Assembly: GCF_002234595.1 (NCBI RefSeq)
Contig: NZ_NMUL01000041.1
Coordinates: forward strand, 1-64,000
Length of the DNA stretch: 64,000 bases
Source of the DNA: Amycolatopsis vastitatis
GTDB lineage: Bacteria > Actinomycetota > Actinomycetes > Mycobacteriales > Pseudonocardiaceae
Reading direction: 5' to 3'
In this document: one piece after another, positions 8,307 to 17,835 of the stretch
Layout of the letters: each line of letters starts with the position of its first letter
Position numbering within the stretch: the stretch's first letter is position 1
Position numbers and translations under genes: made by a program
Notes under the pieces: model-generated
What the model saw: the letters and a program-made list of their open reading frames with translations, nothing else
The model's database searches: none
What the model was told of the DNA's origin: nothing

Positions 8307-9791
8307 ATGACGCCACCCGACGAACTCGCCGCCTTCGGTTACCGCCAGGAGCTTCGCCGGTCGCTGGGCGGGTTTTCCGCCTTCGCCGCCGGCTTTTCCT
8401 TCGTCTCCATCCTCACCACCGTCTTCCAGCTCTTCGGCTTCGGCTACACCTTCGGCGGGCCGCTGTTCTTCTGGACCTGGCCCGTCGTCCTGGCCGGCCA
8501 GCTGCTCGTCGCGCTGATGTTCGCCGAGCTCGCCGCGCGCTACCCGCTCGCCGGATCCGTGTACCAGTGGGCGAAACAGCTCAGCAAAGGCTTCCTCGGC
8601 TGGCTCGCCGGCTGGATGATGCTGCTCGGCTGCATCGTCGCGCTCGCCGCCGCCGCGATCGCGCTGCAGATCGTGCTGCCGTCGGTGTGGGACGGCTTCC
8701 AGCTCGTGAGCGGCGACCCGTCGGTGACGTCGCCGTCGGGCGCGGCCAACGCCGTGCTGCTCGGCACGCTGCTGCTCGTCTTCACCACCGCGGTCAACGC
8801 CGGCGGGGTCCGGCTGATGGCGCGGATCAACGACGTCGGCGTCGCCGCGGAGCTCGTGGGCGTCGTCGTCCTGATCACCGGGCTGGTCCTGTTCGCCGTG
8901 CGGGGCCCGCAGGTGGTGCTGCACGACGCCCCGGGCACGAGCGCCGGCATCGGCGGCGTGCTCGCTTCGGCGCTCATGGCCGCGTACGTGCTCTACGGCT
9001 TCGACACCGCCGCGTCGGTCGCCGAGGAGACGAAGGACGCGCGCCGGGCGGCTCCGCGGGCGGTGCTGCGCGCTGTGCTCGTGTCCGGGATCGGTGGCCT
9101 CGCGGTGGTGCTCACCGCGCTGATGGCCGCGCCGAGCCTCACCGACGGGCAGCTCGCCGGCAAGGGCCTGCCGTACGTGATCACCGCCGTCTTCGGCGAC
9201 ACGCTCGGGCGGGTCTTCCTCGCCGACGTCGCGGTCGCCGTCATCGTCTGCACCCTCACCATCCAGACCGGCACCGTCCGGCTGATCTACGCGATGGCCC
9301 GCGACGGCGCCCTGCCCGGGTCCGCCCGCCTCGCCGGGGTCAGCCCGCGCACCGGGACGCCGGTGGCGCCCGCGCTGCTGTCCGGCGCGCTGGCCATCGG
9401 CCTGCTGCTGCTCAACTTCGGCAACCCGACGCTGTTCAGCACGATCACCGGGACGTCGGTGGTCGTCGTCTACCTGGCGTACCTGCTGGTCACCGGCCCG
9501 CTGCTGGTGAAACGGCTGCGCGGGCGGTTCCCCGCCGAGCCGGGCCGGTTCTCCCTCGGTCGCTGGGGCGTACCGCTGAACGGAGCAGCCGTCCTCTACG
9601 GAATCGGCATGATCGTGAACATCGCCTGGCCGCGTGCGGAGATCTACGATCTCGCCGGTTCGGGCTCCCCCTGGATGCTCTTGTTCCCGATAGAGTTCGT
9701 CGGCGGCGCACTGGTGATCGGCCGGCTCTGCTGGTTGCGGCTGCGCCCCGCTCCCGCCCTCGAACCCGCGATTTCAGAGAGGACGCCATGA
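8307..9791 (+). CDS. APC superfamily permease of the guanidine/urea operon
   Basis: A 494-residue polytopic membrane protein with about 12 hydrophobic segments. The amino-acid/polyamine/organocation N-terminus is visible: RRSLGGFSAFAAGFSFVSIL, then LMFAELAARYPLAGSVYQWA. SD AAGGAG precedes the ATG. The stop overlaps the next start as ATGA (9788-9791). Permeases of this type accompany urea-carboxylase and DUF1989 genes in many bacteria. The likely substrate is guanidine, urea or a small amide, inferred from context. As first gene it would expose the pathway to TetR control. Confidence 0.87.
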   Translation: MTPPDELAAFGYRQELRRSLGGFSAFAAGFSFVSILTTVFQLFGFGYTFGGPLFFWTWPVVLAGQLLVALMFAELAARYPLAGSVYQWAKQLSKGFLGWLAGWMMLLGCIVALAAAAIALQIVLPSVWDGFQLVSGDPSVTSPSGAANAVLLGTLLLVFTTAVNAGGVRLMARINDVGVAAELVGVVVLITGLVLFAVRGPQVVLHDAPGTSAGIGGVLASALMAAYVLYGFDTAASVAEETKDARRAAPRAVLRAVLVSGIGGLAVVLTALMAAPSLTDGQLAGKGLPYVITAVFGDTLGRVFLADVAVAVIVCTLTIQTGTVRLIYAMARDGALPGSARLAGVSPRTGTPVAPALLSGALAIGLLLLNFGNPTLFSTITGTSVVVVYLAYLLVTGPLLVKRLRGRFPAEPGRFSLGRWGVPLNGAAVLYGIGMIVNIAWPRAEIYDLAGSGSPWMLLFPIEFVGGALVIGRLCWLRLRPAPALEPAISERTP

Positions 9792-10621
9792 GCACCACCG
9801 CGACGACCTACGGCGCTCGCGACCACGCCCGCGCCCAGGCAGGCACCGTCGTCGACACGATGCCGTCGATCCCGGCGAGCACCTGGCCGTCACCCCCGCC
9901 CGAGGTCGCGCCCGAGGCGCTGACCTGGGCCGAGACGGTGGCCGGCGGCGGGTACACGCACAAGGTGCTGGCCCGGGGCACGCGGCTGCGGCTGACCGAC
10001 GTCGACGGCGACGCCTGCGCGCACCTGCTGCTGTTCAACGCCGAGGCGCCGTGGGAACGGCTGAACGTCGCCGACACGGTCAAGGTGCAGTGGAACGCCT
10101 ACCTCGGCGAGTCGGTGGCGCTGCTGTCGGACCAGGGGCGGGTGCTCGCCACGGTCGTCGCGGACTCCGGCGGGAGGCACGACGCCCTGTGCGGGACGTC
10201 CACTGTGGACGGAAACACGGCGCGTTACGGCAGCGGGGCCCCCGAAGGCCCCTCCCCCGCCGGGCTGGCGCTGTTCACGCTGGCGGCGGCGAAGAACGGC
10301 CTCGGGCCGCGCGACCTGCCGCCGAGCCTGTCGTTCTTCCAGGGCGTGCGGGTCCAGCCGGAAGGCGGGCTGGAGTTCACCGGCTCCGCGGGCGCGGGCA
10401 AGGCCGTCGACCTGCGGATCGAGCTGCCGGTGATCGTGCTGCTGGCCAACGTCGCGCACCCGGTCGACCCGCGGCCGGACTACACCGTGACCAAGCTGGA
10501 GGTCCTCGCCTGGCGCGACCGGCCGTCCACACCGGACAGTCCGGAGTGGACGTACACGCCGGAGGCGCAGCGCGCCTTCGAGAACACCGCCGACTACCTC
10601 ACCGCCCGGGGGATCGCATGA
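9788..10621 (+). CDS. DUF1989 protein (urea carboxylase-associated; CgdAB-type subunit)
   Basis: 277 residues; the ATG at 9788 overlaps the permease stop. The DUF1989 core is seen in ARGTRLRLTDVDGDACAHLL, VVADSGGRHDALCGTSTVDG and GPRDLPPSLSFFQGVRV. Proteins of this family were long labelled urea-carboxylase-associated. Paired DUF1989 proteins (CgdA/CgdB) have been shown in other bacteria to form carboxyguanidine deiminase, which releases ammonia to give allophanate. This is the longer of the two in the operon, with about 60 extra N-terminal residues. The catalytic assignment here is by family and operon. Confidence 0.85.
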   Translation: MSTTATTYGARDHARAQAGTVVDTMPSIPASTWPSPPPEVAPEALTWAETVAGGGYTHKVLARGTRLRLTDVDGDACAHLLLFNAEAPWERLNVADTVKVQWNAYLGESVALLSDQGRVLATVVADSGGRHDALCGTSTVDGNTARYGSGAPEGPSPAGLALFTLAAAKNGLGPRDLPPSLSFFQGVRVQPEGGLEFTGSAGAGKAVDLRIELPVIVLLANVAHPVDPRPDYTVTKLEVLAWRDRPSTPDSPEWTYTPEAQRAFENTADYLTARGIA

Positions 10622-11253
10622 GCACGGCGTACGAGTCCCGGCTGGAAGTCGGCTACGACGTCCCCGCGCGGGCACCGTTCTCGACGGTGCTGAAGCGGGG
10701 CCAGGAGCTGACGATCATCGACCTTGGTGGCAACCAAGCCGTCGACTTCCTCTGCTACGACGCGAACGACACCGCGAAGCGCTACAGCGCGGCCGCGACG
10801 ATCGCCGCGCAGCGGAACATCTTCCTGACCACGGGCAGCGTGCTGCGCACCCAGGAAGGCGCGCCGCTGCTGACGGTCGTCGCCGACACCTGCGGGCGCC
10901 ACGACACGCTCGGCGGCGCGTGCAGCAAGGAGTCCAACAGCCTCCGCTACGGCCAGCACACGCGGTACCAGCACGCCTGCGTCGAGAACTTCCTCATCGA
11001 GGGCGCCAAGTGGGGCCTGGGCAAGCGTGACCTGGTCAGCAACGTCAACTGGTACATGAACGTGCCGGTCGAGGCGGACGGCACCCTCGGCATCGTCGAC
11101 GGCATCTCCGCGCCGGGCCTGGAAGTCCGGCTGCGCGCGGAGACCGACGTGCTCGTGCTCGTCTCGAACTGCCCGCAGATCAACAACCCCTGCAACGGCT
11201 TCGACCCGACGCCGGTGCGGCTGGTCGTCACCTCCCCCGGAGGCGGCGAGTGA
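10618..11253 (+). CDS. DUF1989 protein (second urea carboxylase-associated subunit)
   Basis: 211 residues; the ATG at 10618 overlaps the preceding stop by four bases and its own stop overlaps the GTG of the carboxylase. It shares the DUF1989 pattern of its neighbour: KRGQELTIIDLGGNQAVDFL, VVADTCGRHDTLGGACSKES and GKRDLVSNVNWYMNVPV. Conserved Cys and His residues in TCGRHDT and in LVSNCPQINNPCNGFDPTPV are plausible metal or catalytic residues. Two unequal DUF1989 genes side by side is the arrangement of heteromeric carboxyguanidine deiminase. Confidence 0.86.
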   Translation: MSTAYESRLEVGYDVPARAPFSTVLKRGQELTIIDLGGNQAVDFLCYDANDTAKRYSAAATIAAQRNIFLTTGSVLRTQEGAPLLTVVADTCGRHDTLGGACSKESNSLRYGQHTRYQHACVENFLIEGAKWGLGKRDLVSNVNWYMNVPVEADGTLGIVDGISAPGLEVRLRAETDVLVLVSNCPQINNPCNGFDPTPVRLVVTSPGGGE

Positions 11254-14200
11254 GGCTGCTCGTCGCCAACCGCGGCGAGATCGCGGTCCGGATCCTGCGC
11301 AGCGCGAAGGAACTGGGTCTCGAGACCGTCGCGGTGTACTCCGACGCCGACCGCCTCGCCCCGCACGTGCGGCTCGCCGACCGGGCCGTCCGGCTCGGCC
11401 CGGCGCCCGCGGCGGAAAGCTACCTGCGGGGCGAAGCGATCATCCAGGCCGCGCTCGACACGAGCTGCGACGCGATCCACCCCGGCTACGGCTTCCTCTC
11501 GGAGGACGCGGCCTTCGCGCGGGCCTGCGAGGACGCCAAGATCGCGTTCGCCGGGCCGTCCCCGGAGCACCTGGAGGTGTTCGGCAGCAAGCACACCGCG
11601 CGCGAAGCGGCGATCGCGGCCAGCGTGCCGCTGCTGGCCGGCACCGGCCTGCTGTCCGATGTGGACGAAGCACTGGCCCGCGCCGAAGGCATCGGCTACC
11701 CGGTGATGCTCAAGGCGACCGGCGGCGGGGGCGGGATCGGCATGCGCGCGTGCGCGTCCCCGGAGGAGTTGCGCGCCGCGTGGGACACCGTGCGCAGCGT
11801 CGCGGCCAAGAGCTTCGCCAGTTCCGGCGTCTTCCTGGAACGCCTGGTGCGCCGCGCCCGGCACGTCGAGGTCCAGGTGTTCGGCGACGGCCTGGGCGAG
11901 GTCCTGGCGCTGGGTACCCGCGACTGTTCGCTGCAGCGGCGCAACCAGAAGGTCGTCGAGGAGTGCCCGGCCCCGGACCTGCCCGACGCCGTCCGGAAGC
12001 AGCTCGTCGACTCGGCCGTCGCGCTGTGCTCGTCGGTGCGGTACCGCTCGGCCGGCACGGTCGAGTACGTCTACGACCCCGAACGCGGCGAGGCGGCGTT
12101 CCTCGAGGTCAACACCCGGCTGCAGGTCGAACACCCGGTCACCGAGGCGGTCTACGGCGTCGACCTCGTCGCCTGGATGCTGCGGCTCGCCCAGGGCGAC
12201 CGCGCGATGTTCCGGGCGGTGCCGGTCCCGCGCGGGCACGCCATCGAGGCGCGCGTGTACGCCGAGGACCCGAGCGCCGGGCACCGGCCGAGCGCCGGAC
12301 TCGTCACCCGGGTCGCGCTGCCCGAAGCCACCCGGGTCGACACCTGGGTCGAACCGGGCACGAACGTCACCACCCACTACGACCCGTTGCTGGCCAAGGT
12401 GATCTGCACCGGCACCGACCGCGAAGACGCCTTGGCGAACCTCCGGGAAGCGCTCGCCTCGACCCGGGTCGAGGGCGTGCGGACGAACCTCGGGCAGCTG
12501 CGGGCCGCGGCCGCCGACGCCGCCTTCGGCTCGGCCACGCACGACACGTCAACTTTGGACGACGTCGAGGACGCGGAACCGCGGATCGACGTCGTCCGCG
12601 GCGGGACGATGACGACCGTGCAGGACTGGCCGGGCCGCACCGGCTACTGGCCCGTCGGGGTGCCGCCGAGTGGGCCGATGGACGACCTTTCGCTGCGGCT
12701 GGGCAACCTCGCGCTGGGCAACCCCGAGGGCGCGCCCGGCTTGGAGTGCACCGTGGACGGTGTCACGCTGCGGTTCTCGCACGCCACCGAGGTGTGCGTC
12801 ACGGGCGCGCCGACGACGGTTCTCGTCGACGGCGCCGAAGTTCCGTTGTGGACACCCGTCGAAGTCCCCGCGGGCGCGACGCTCGACGTCCGTGCGTGCA
12901 CGGCCGGGCTGCGCAGCTACGTCCTGGTCCGCGGCGGCGTCGACGTGCCGGAGTTCCTCGGCAGCGCGGCGACGTTCACGCTGGGGAGGTTCGGCGGGCA
13001 CGGCGGCCGCGCGCTGGCCGCGGGCGACGTCCTGCAGCCCGGTCCGGCCCCCGCGGACCCGGTCGTGGGGCCGGTCGCGGAAACCGACCGGCCGTCCTTC
13101 GCTCCCCAGTGGACGGTCGGTGCCCTCGAAGGACCGCACGCGGCGCCGGAGTTCTTCACCCCCGAAGACGTCGACACGTTCTACGCCACCGACTGGCAGG
13201 TGCACTTCAACTCGGCGCGCACCGGCGTCCGGCTCGTCGGGCCGCGGCCGAAGTGGGCGCGGGCGGACGGCGGCGAAGCGGGCCTGCACCCGTCGAACAT
13301 CCACGACACGCCGTACGCGATCGGCGCCGTCGACTACACCGGCGACCTGCCGATCCTGCTCGGCCCGGACGGGCCCAGCCTGGGCGGGTTCGTCTGCCCG
13401 GCGACGGTCGCCACCGGCGAGCGGTGGAAGCTCGGGCAGCTGCGGCCGGGCGACACCGTGCGGTTCGTGCCGATCGGCACCGACCACGCGGCCGCGCTCC
13501 GGACGCGGCCCGCGTCGGCGGTCGAGCCGAGCCGGACCCCGCGCCACGACGGCGGTGTCCTGGCGCGGCTGCCCGAGGCCGACGGCGAGCCGTCGGTCAC
13601 CTACCGCCGCAGCGGGGACGACAACCTGCTGGTCGAGTACGGCGAGATGAAGCTCGACCTGGCGCTGCGGATGCGGGTGCACGCGCTCGCGGAACGGCTC
13701 GCGGCCGAGGGCGTGCCGGGGATCGTCGACCTGACGCCGGGCATCCGGTCGCTGCAGGTGCACGTCGACCCGGACTCGCTGCCGGTCGGCAAGGCGCTCG
13801 GCCTGGTCCGGGAGCTGGAGCGGGACCTGCCGCCGACGCACGCCCTCGTGGTGCCGAGCCGCAGCGTCCGGCTTCCCCTGTCGTGGGACGACCCGGCGAC
13901 GCGCGAGGCGATCGAGCGGTACATGACCGGCGTGCGCGACGACGCGCCGTGGTGCCCGTGGAACATCGAGTTCATCCGGCGCGTGAACGGTCTGTCCAGT
14001 GTGGACGACGTGTACCGGACGGTGTTCGACGCCGAATACCTCGTGCTGGGCCTCGGTGACGTCTACCTCGGCGCGCCGGTCGCGACGCCGCTGGACCCGC
14101 GTCACCGCTTGGTGACGACGAAGTACAACCCGGCGCGGACGTGGACGGCGGAGAACTCCGTCGGCATCGGCGGCGCCTACCTCTGCGTCTACGGCATGGA

Positions 14201-14783
14201 AGGGCCGGGCGGCTACCAGTTCGTCGGCCGGACCGTCCAGGTGTGGAACAGCTGGCACGGCGGGGAACAGCCGTGGAACCTGCGGTTCTTCGACCGGATC
14301 TCCTGGTACCCGGTGTCCGCCGAAGAGCTGCTGGACCTGCGGGCGCAGAGCGCGTCCGGGAAGCTGGAGCTCGACACCACCGAGGGCTCCTTCGCGCTCG
14401 CCGACTACCAGAAGTTTCTCGCGGACAACGCCGGCAGCATCGCCGAGTTCCGGGCGACGCAGGCGGCGGCGTTCGAGGCGGAGCGGCAGGCGTGGGCCGC
14501 GGCGGGCGAGTTCGACCCGAAACCGGAGCCGGTCACCCGGCCGCCGGCGCGGGTCGAGGCGCCGCCGGGCGGGCACGTCGTGGAGGCGCCGTTCGCGGCG
14601 ACGGTGTGGCGGGTGGACGTCACCGCGGGCGAGCGCGTCGAGAACGCGCAGTCGCTGGTGACCCTGGAAGCGATGAAGACGGAGGCGCGGATCCCCGCGC
14701 CGGCCGGCGGTGAGGTGGTCGAAGTGCTCGTGTCCCCCGGCGACCAGGTCGCGCCCGGCACCCCGCTGGTGGTGCTCGGATGA
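11250..14783 (+). CDS. Biotin-dependent urea/guanidine carboxylase
   Basis: A 1177-residue multidomain enzyme in the size class of bacterial urea carboxylases. Domains in order: biotin carboxylase (about 1-440: LLVANRGEIAVRILRSAKEL, ATP loop MLKATGGGGGIGM, EVNTRLQVEHPVTE), KipA/KipI-like carboxyltransferase (about 450-1050), and a biotin carrier domain with biotinyl Lys K1143 in LEAMKTE. It carboxylates urea to allophanate or guanidine to carboxyguanidine. The flanking DUF1989 pair argues for guanidine. An Asp/Asn difference in the carboxyltransferase site is reported to separate the two activities; I could not place that residue reliably. Confidence 0.9.
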   Translation: MRLLVANRGEIAVRILRSAKELGLETVAVYSDADRLAPHVRLADRAVRLGPAPAAESYLRGEAIIQAALDTSCDAIHPGYGFLSEDAAFARACEDAKIAFAGPSPEHLEVFGSKHTAREAAIAASVPLLAGTGLLSDVDEALARAEGIGYPVMLKATGGGGGIGMRACASPEELRAAWDTVRSVAAKSFASSGVFLERLVRRARHVEVQVFGDGLGEVLALGTRDCSLQRRNQKVVEECPAPDLPDAVRKQLVDSAVALCSSVRYRSAGTVEYVYDPERGEAAFLEVNTRLQVEHPVTEAVYGVDLVAWMLRLAQGDRAMFRAVPVPRGHAIEARVYAEDPSAGHRPSAGLVTRVALPEATRVDTWVEPGTNVTTHYDPLLAKVICTGTDREDALANLREALASTRVEGVRTNLGQLRAAAADAAFGSATHDTSTLDDVEDAEPRIDVVRGGTMTTVQDWPGRTGYWPVGVPPSGPMDDLSLRLGNLALGNPEGAPGLECTVDGVTLRFSHATEVCVTGAPTTVLVDGAEVPLWTPVEVPAGATLDVRACTAGLRSYVLVRGGVDVPEFLGSAATFTLGRFGGHGGRALAAGDVLQPGPAPADPVVGPVAETDRPSFAPQWTVGALEGPHAAPEFFTPEDVDTFYATDWQVHFNSARTGVRLVGPRPKWARADGGEAGLHPSNIHDTPYAIGAVDYTGDLPILLGPDGPSLGGFVCPATVATGERWKLGQLRPGDTVRFVPIGTDHAAALRTRPASAVEPSRTPRHDGGVLARLPEADGEPSVTYRRSGDDNLLVEYGEMKLDLALRMRVHALAERLAAEGVPGIVDLTPGIRSLQVHVDPDSLPVGKALGLVRELERDLPPTHALVVPSRSVRLPLSWDDPATREAIERYMTGVRDDAPWCPWNIEFIRRVNGLSSVDDVYRTVFDAEYLVLGLGDVYLGAPVATPLDPRHRLVTTKYNPARTWTAENSVGIGGAYLCVYGMEGPGGYQFVGRTVQVWNSWHGGEQPWNLRFFDRISWYPVSAEELLDLRAQSASGKLELDTTEGSFALADYQKFLADNAGSIAEFRATQAAAFEAERQAWAAAGEFDPKPEPVTRPPARVEAPPGGHVVEAPFAATVWRVDVTAGERVENAQSLVTLEAMKTEARIPAPAGGEVVEVLVSPGDQVAPGTPLVVLG

Positions 14784-16384
14784 CCGCCATCGAAGAGCGG
14801 GTGCGGGCCGCGTACCGCAGGATCGAGCAGGTGGATCGGCCGGAGATCTGGATCGACCTCCGGGCGGAAGCCGACGTCCTGGCGGAGGCCGCGGCTTTGG
14901 AGGAACGCGGCTTGCCGCTGTACGGCAAGCTCGTCGCGGTCAAGGGCAACATCGACGTCGCGGGACTGCCGACGACGGCGGGCTGCCCGGCGTACGCGTA
15001 CAAGCCGGAGGCCGACGCGCCCGTCGTCGCGCGGCTGCGGGCGGCCGGGGCGCTGGTGCTCGGCACGACCAACCTGGACCAGTTCGCGACCGGCCTGGTC
15101 GGGACGCGAAGCCCGTACGGCGCGGTCCGCAACGCCGTCGACCCGGCTTACGTCTCCGGCGGGTCGAGTTCGGGTTCCGCGGTGGCGGTCGCACTGGGCA
15201 TCGTGGATCTCGCTTTGGGCACCGACACCGCGGGTTCCGGGCGGGTACCGGCGGCGTTCAACGGGATCGTCGGGCTCAAGCCGACCCCGGGGCTCCTGCC
15301 GACGGAAGGGGTCGTCCCAGCCTGCGCGAGCATCGACTGCGTGACGCTGTTCGCCCGGACGGTGGAAGAAGCGTCGTTCGCGCTGACCTGCCTCGCCGAA
15401 CCCGCTCAAGTCCACACGGGACGGTTCCGGCTCGGCGTGCCGTCCCCGGACCAGCTGGGCCCCTTGGCTCCCGGCTGGGCGGAGGCATTCGAAGCCGCGG
15501 TGTCGGACTACGCCGCCGCGGGCGCCGAAGTGACCACTGTGGACATCTCGGCGTTCCTGGAAGCCGCGCAGCTGCTGTACGGCGGCGCGTTCGTCGCCGA
15601 GCGGTACACCGCGGTCGGCGAGTTCATCGACGCCCACCCGGACGCCGTCGACCCGGTCATGCGGTCGATCATCGGCCCGGCCCGCGACATCCGCGCGCAC
15701 CGGCTGTTCGCCGACCAGCGGACGCTGGCGGCCCTGCGGGCGGCAGCATTCGCTGCGTTGGCCGGCGTCGACGCGCTCCTCGTCCCGACGACGACCGAGC
15801 ACCCGACGCTGGCCGAAGTCGCGGCGGACCCGGTCGTGGTCAACGCGCGCCTGGGCCGGTTCACGAACTCGACCAACCTGTTCGGGCTGTCGGCCCTCTC
15901 GGTCCCGGCGGGCACGGTGGCCGGGCGCCCGTTCGGCGTGATGTTCCTGGGCGCGCCGCACGACGACCTGAAACTGGCGGCACTGGCCGGACTGCGGCGT
16001 GAGCGGGTCCCGATCGTGGTGGTCGGCGCACACCTGAGGGGTCAGCCGCTGAACCACGAGCTGACCTCCCGCGGCGGCCGGTTCGTGTCCGAGGTTTCGA
16101 CGGCGGCTTCGTACCGGCTGTACGCGCTGGACACCGTGCCGCCCAAGCCGGGACTGGTGCGGGTCGCCTCCGGCGGCGTTTCGGTGGCCGCGGAGGTGTG
16201 GGAGCTGCCGCCGCGGGGCTTCGGCGAGTTCGTGGCCGGAATCCCCGCCCCGCTGGCGATCGGCAAACTGGAACTGGCCGACGGCCGGTCGGTGTCCGGC
16301 TTCCTCTGCGAACCGGCGGCCACGGAAGGCGCGCAGGACATTTCGGCGAAGGGTGGTTGGCTGGCGCACCTCGGCGTCCGGTAA
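14780..16384 (+). CDS. atzF: Allophanate hydrolase (AtzF-type)
   Basis: 534 residues; the ATG overlaps the carboxylase stop. The amidase-signature domain covers about 1-415, with Lys55 (AVKGNID), the SGGSSSGSAV loop (Ser129-Ser133) and probable nucleophile Ser153 (TDTAGSGRVPA). The C-terminal allophanate-hydrolase domain follows (VVGAHLRGQPLNHEL to KGGWLAHLGVR). It hydrolyses allophanate to carbon dioxide and ammonia, ending the pathway. It is slightly shorter than the roughly 600-residue Pseudomonas AtzF. All operon genes before it overlap by four bases, implying near-stoichiometric synthesis. Confidence 0.92.
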   Translation: MTAIEERVRAAYRRIEQVDRPEIWIDLRAEADVLAEAAALEERGLPLYGKLVAVKGNIDVAGLPTTAGCPAYAYKPEADAPVVARLRAAGALVLGTTNLDQFATGLVGTRSPYGAVRNAVDPAYVSGGSSSGSAVAVALGIVDLALGTDTAGSGRVPAAFNGIVGLKPTPGLLPTEGVVPACASIDCVTLFARTVEEASFALTCLAEPAQVHTGRFRLGVPSPDQLGPLAPGWAEAFEAAVSDYAAAGAEVTTVDISAFLEAAQLLYGGAFVAERYTAVGEFIDAHPDAVDPVMRSIIGPARDIRAHRLFADQRTLAALRAAAFAALAGVDALLVPTTTEHPTLAEVAADPVVVNARLGRFTNSTNLFGLSALSVPAGTVAGRPFGVMFLGAPHDDLKLAALAGLRRERVPIVVVGAHLRGQPLNHELTSRGGRFVSEVSTAASYRLYALDTVPPKPGLVRVASGGVSVAAEVWELPPRGFGEFVAGIPAPLAIGKLELADGRSVSGFLCEPAATEGAQDISAKGGWLAHLGVR

Positions 16385-16411
16385 ATCGGTTGCCCGCCGG
16401 TCGACACTGAG

Positions 16412-17059
16412 GTGGTGAACACTCTGCCCTGCGGCCATCCGGGCCGCACCGGCAGCTTGCGCCTCGGCGAGTCCGAAGTCCTCCTGCGGGACGGCGAACT
16501 CGGGGGGCAGTGGTCGACGCGCCCCTGTCCGGTGCGGCCGGTCAACGACGGCTGTCTGGCACCGATGCCCAGCGGTTGGCTCGCCCTCACCGAAGCGGGG
16601 TTCGTCCGGATCCACGGCGACGACCAGTGGCTCGTCGGACCGGTCGAGCTGCCCGAAGAGACTTGCGAAGACATCCGCGCCTTCCCCGACCGGCCGCGCC
16701 GCGGTCTGCACACCTCGCGCGAATGGGTGTGGGACCGGCCGATCGCGTGGCTCGACGACACGACCGTCGCCGTGCAGGGCTTGGGCGTGAGCCACGACCG
16801 GATGCTCGACGGCATCGAGCTGTACGACACCGCGACCGGGCGCCGGACGGGGATGTTCGCCGGGCCCGCCGGGCCGATGTGGGGTCACCGCGGGCTCCTG
16901 CACGTCACCACCGAGGACGGGTTCGAGGTCTGGGACCCCGCCGACGGCGCCCGGATCGGCTTCGCCGAGGGCTTCCGCCCCACCGCGCACGACCCCGCCA
17001 CCGGCGCGTTCGCCGAACTCCGTAACGATCAGCTGAGGATCTGGGACCCCGTCGGATAA
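16412..17059 (+). CDS. Hypothetical protein, possible beta-propeller-like repeats
   Basis: A 215-residue protein not assigned to a known family. The GTG at 16412 is immediately followed by another GTG in frame. It is soluble by eye, rich in Trp, Gly and Asp, and has recurring strand-like motifs ending in W (FEVWDPADGARIGF, LRIWDPVG) reminiscent of short propeller blades. A Cys pair sits near the N-terminus (NTLPCGHPG, RPCPVRP). It starts 27 bases after atzF and could be read through, but nothing ties it to nitrogen metabolism. Confidence 0.7.
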   Translation: MVNTLPCGHPGRTGSLRLGESEVLLRDGELGGQWSTRPCPVRPVNDGCLAPMPSGWLALTEAGFVRIHGDDQWLVGPVELPEETCEDIRAFPDRPRRGLHTSREWVWDRPIAWLDDTTVAVQGLGVSHDRMLDGIELYDTATGRRTGMFAGPAGPMWGHRGLLHVTTEDGFEVWDPADGARIGFAEGFRPTAHDPATGAFAELRNDQLRIWDPVG

Positions 17060-17120
17060 CAACGCTCGTCCCGGGGCAGGAGAACGCCGATGAACCCGGT
17101 AGCGACCCCCGGAGGCGGCC

Positions 17121-17750
17121 ATGACCACGGCGACCACATCCCCGCAGACCACCCTCGTCCACTCGTACCTGTTCCTCCGGCGCGCCATCGGGCTCATCGG
17201 CCTGGCCCTGCCGTTCGTCCTCATCCTCGGCAAGCAGCTCGCGCAGGGCGGCGACCTCGCCGGGTCGCTCAGCGACTACTACTACACCGGCCTACGGGAC
17301 GTCCTGGTCGGCGCCATGTGCGCGGTCGGCGTGTTCCTCCTCGCCTACTACGGCCACGACCGGGTCGACAACCTCGCCAGCAGCGTCGCCGGGCTCGGCG
17401 CGATCGGCCTCGCCCTGCTGCCCACCACCCCGGACCACGACGTGACGGCCTGGGACCGGACCTCCGGCGTGCTGCACTGGGTCTTCGCGGCCGTGTTCTT
17501 CCTCTCCCTCGCCTACTTCTGCCTCCGCCTGTTCCCCCACGACGGTGAACAGCCTCCCGGCACCGGCGTCGTCTACCGCGTCTGCGGGGTGGTGATCCTC
17601 GCCTGCCTGGTGCTCATCGCCGTGACCAAGGCGTTCGGCCTGCTGCCGGCGCTGCTGCCCGCGTTGTGGCTGGAGAGCGTCGCGGTGTGGGCGTTCGGCG
17701 TCGCCTGGCTCGTGAAAGGACAGACGCTGGAGCCCAAGAGTGTGCGGTAG
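17121..17750 (+). CDS. Six-segment membrane protein, DUF998-like
   Basis: A 209-residue integral membrane protein with about six hydrophobic helices separated by short loops. Motifs are SLSDYYYTGLRDVLVGAMCA after the first helix and YYGHDRVDNLASSVAGLGAI. The pattern resembles DUF998/Frag1-like proteins of unknown function; the assignment is tentative. A Shine-Dalgarno GGAGG lies 7-11 bases before the ATG. It is followed by the fadA control region with no obvious terminator. Confidence 0.75.
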   Translation: MTTATTSPQTTLVHSYLFLRRAIGLIGLALPFVLILGKQLAQGGDLAGSLSDYYYTGLRDVLVGAMCAVGVFLLAYYGHDRVDNLASSVAGLGAIGLALLPTTPDHDVTAWDRTSGVLHWVFAAVFFLSLAYFCLRLFPHDGEQPPGTGVVYRVCGVVILACLVLIAVTKAFGLLPALLPALWLESVAVWAFGVAWLVKGQTLEPKSVR

Positions 17751-17775
17751 CCCACTCGACCGGGCCACACCACTG

Positions 17776-17791
17776 GTTACCGACCGGTAAC
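17776..17791. promoter_or_regulatory. Inverted repeat upstream of fadA, candidate TetR-type operator
   Basis: GTTACC-GACC-GGTAAC has perfect 6-base arms and lies 44 bases upstream of the fadA GTG at 17836. Sites of the form TTACC..GGTAA occur upstream of acyl-CoA metabolism genes in actinobacteria and are usually bound by TetR-like fatty-acid repressors. No regulator is adjacent, so any control would act in trans. The assignment is inference from symmetry and position. Confidence 0.5.
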
Positions 17792-17835
17792 AAGGGCTAT
17801 CGTGCGGTCAACAACGTCTACTGATGGAGCTATTC

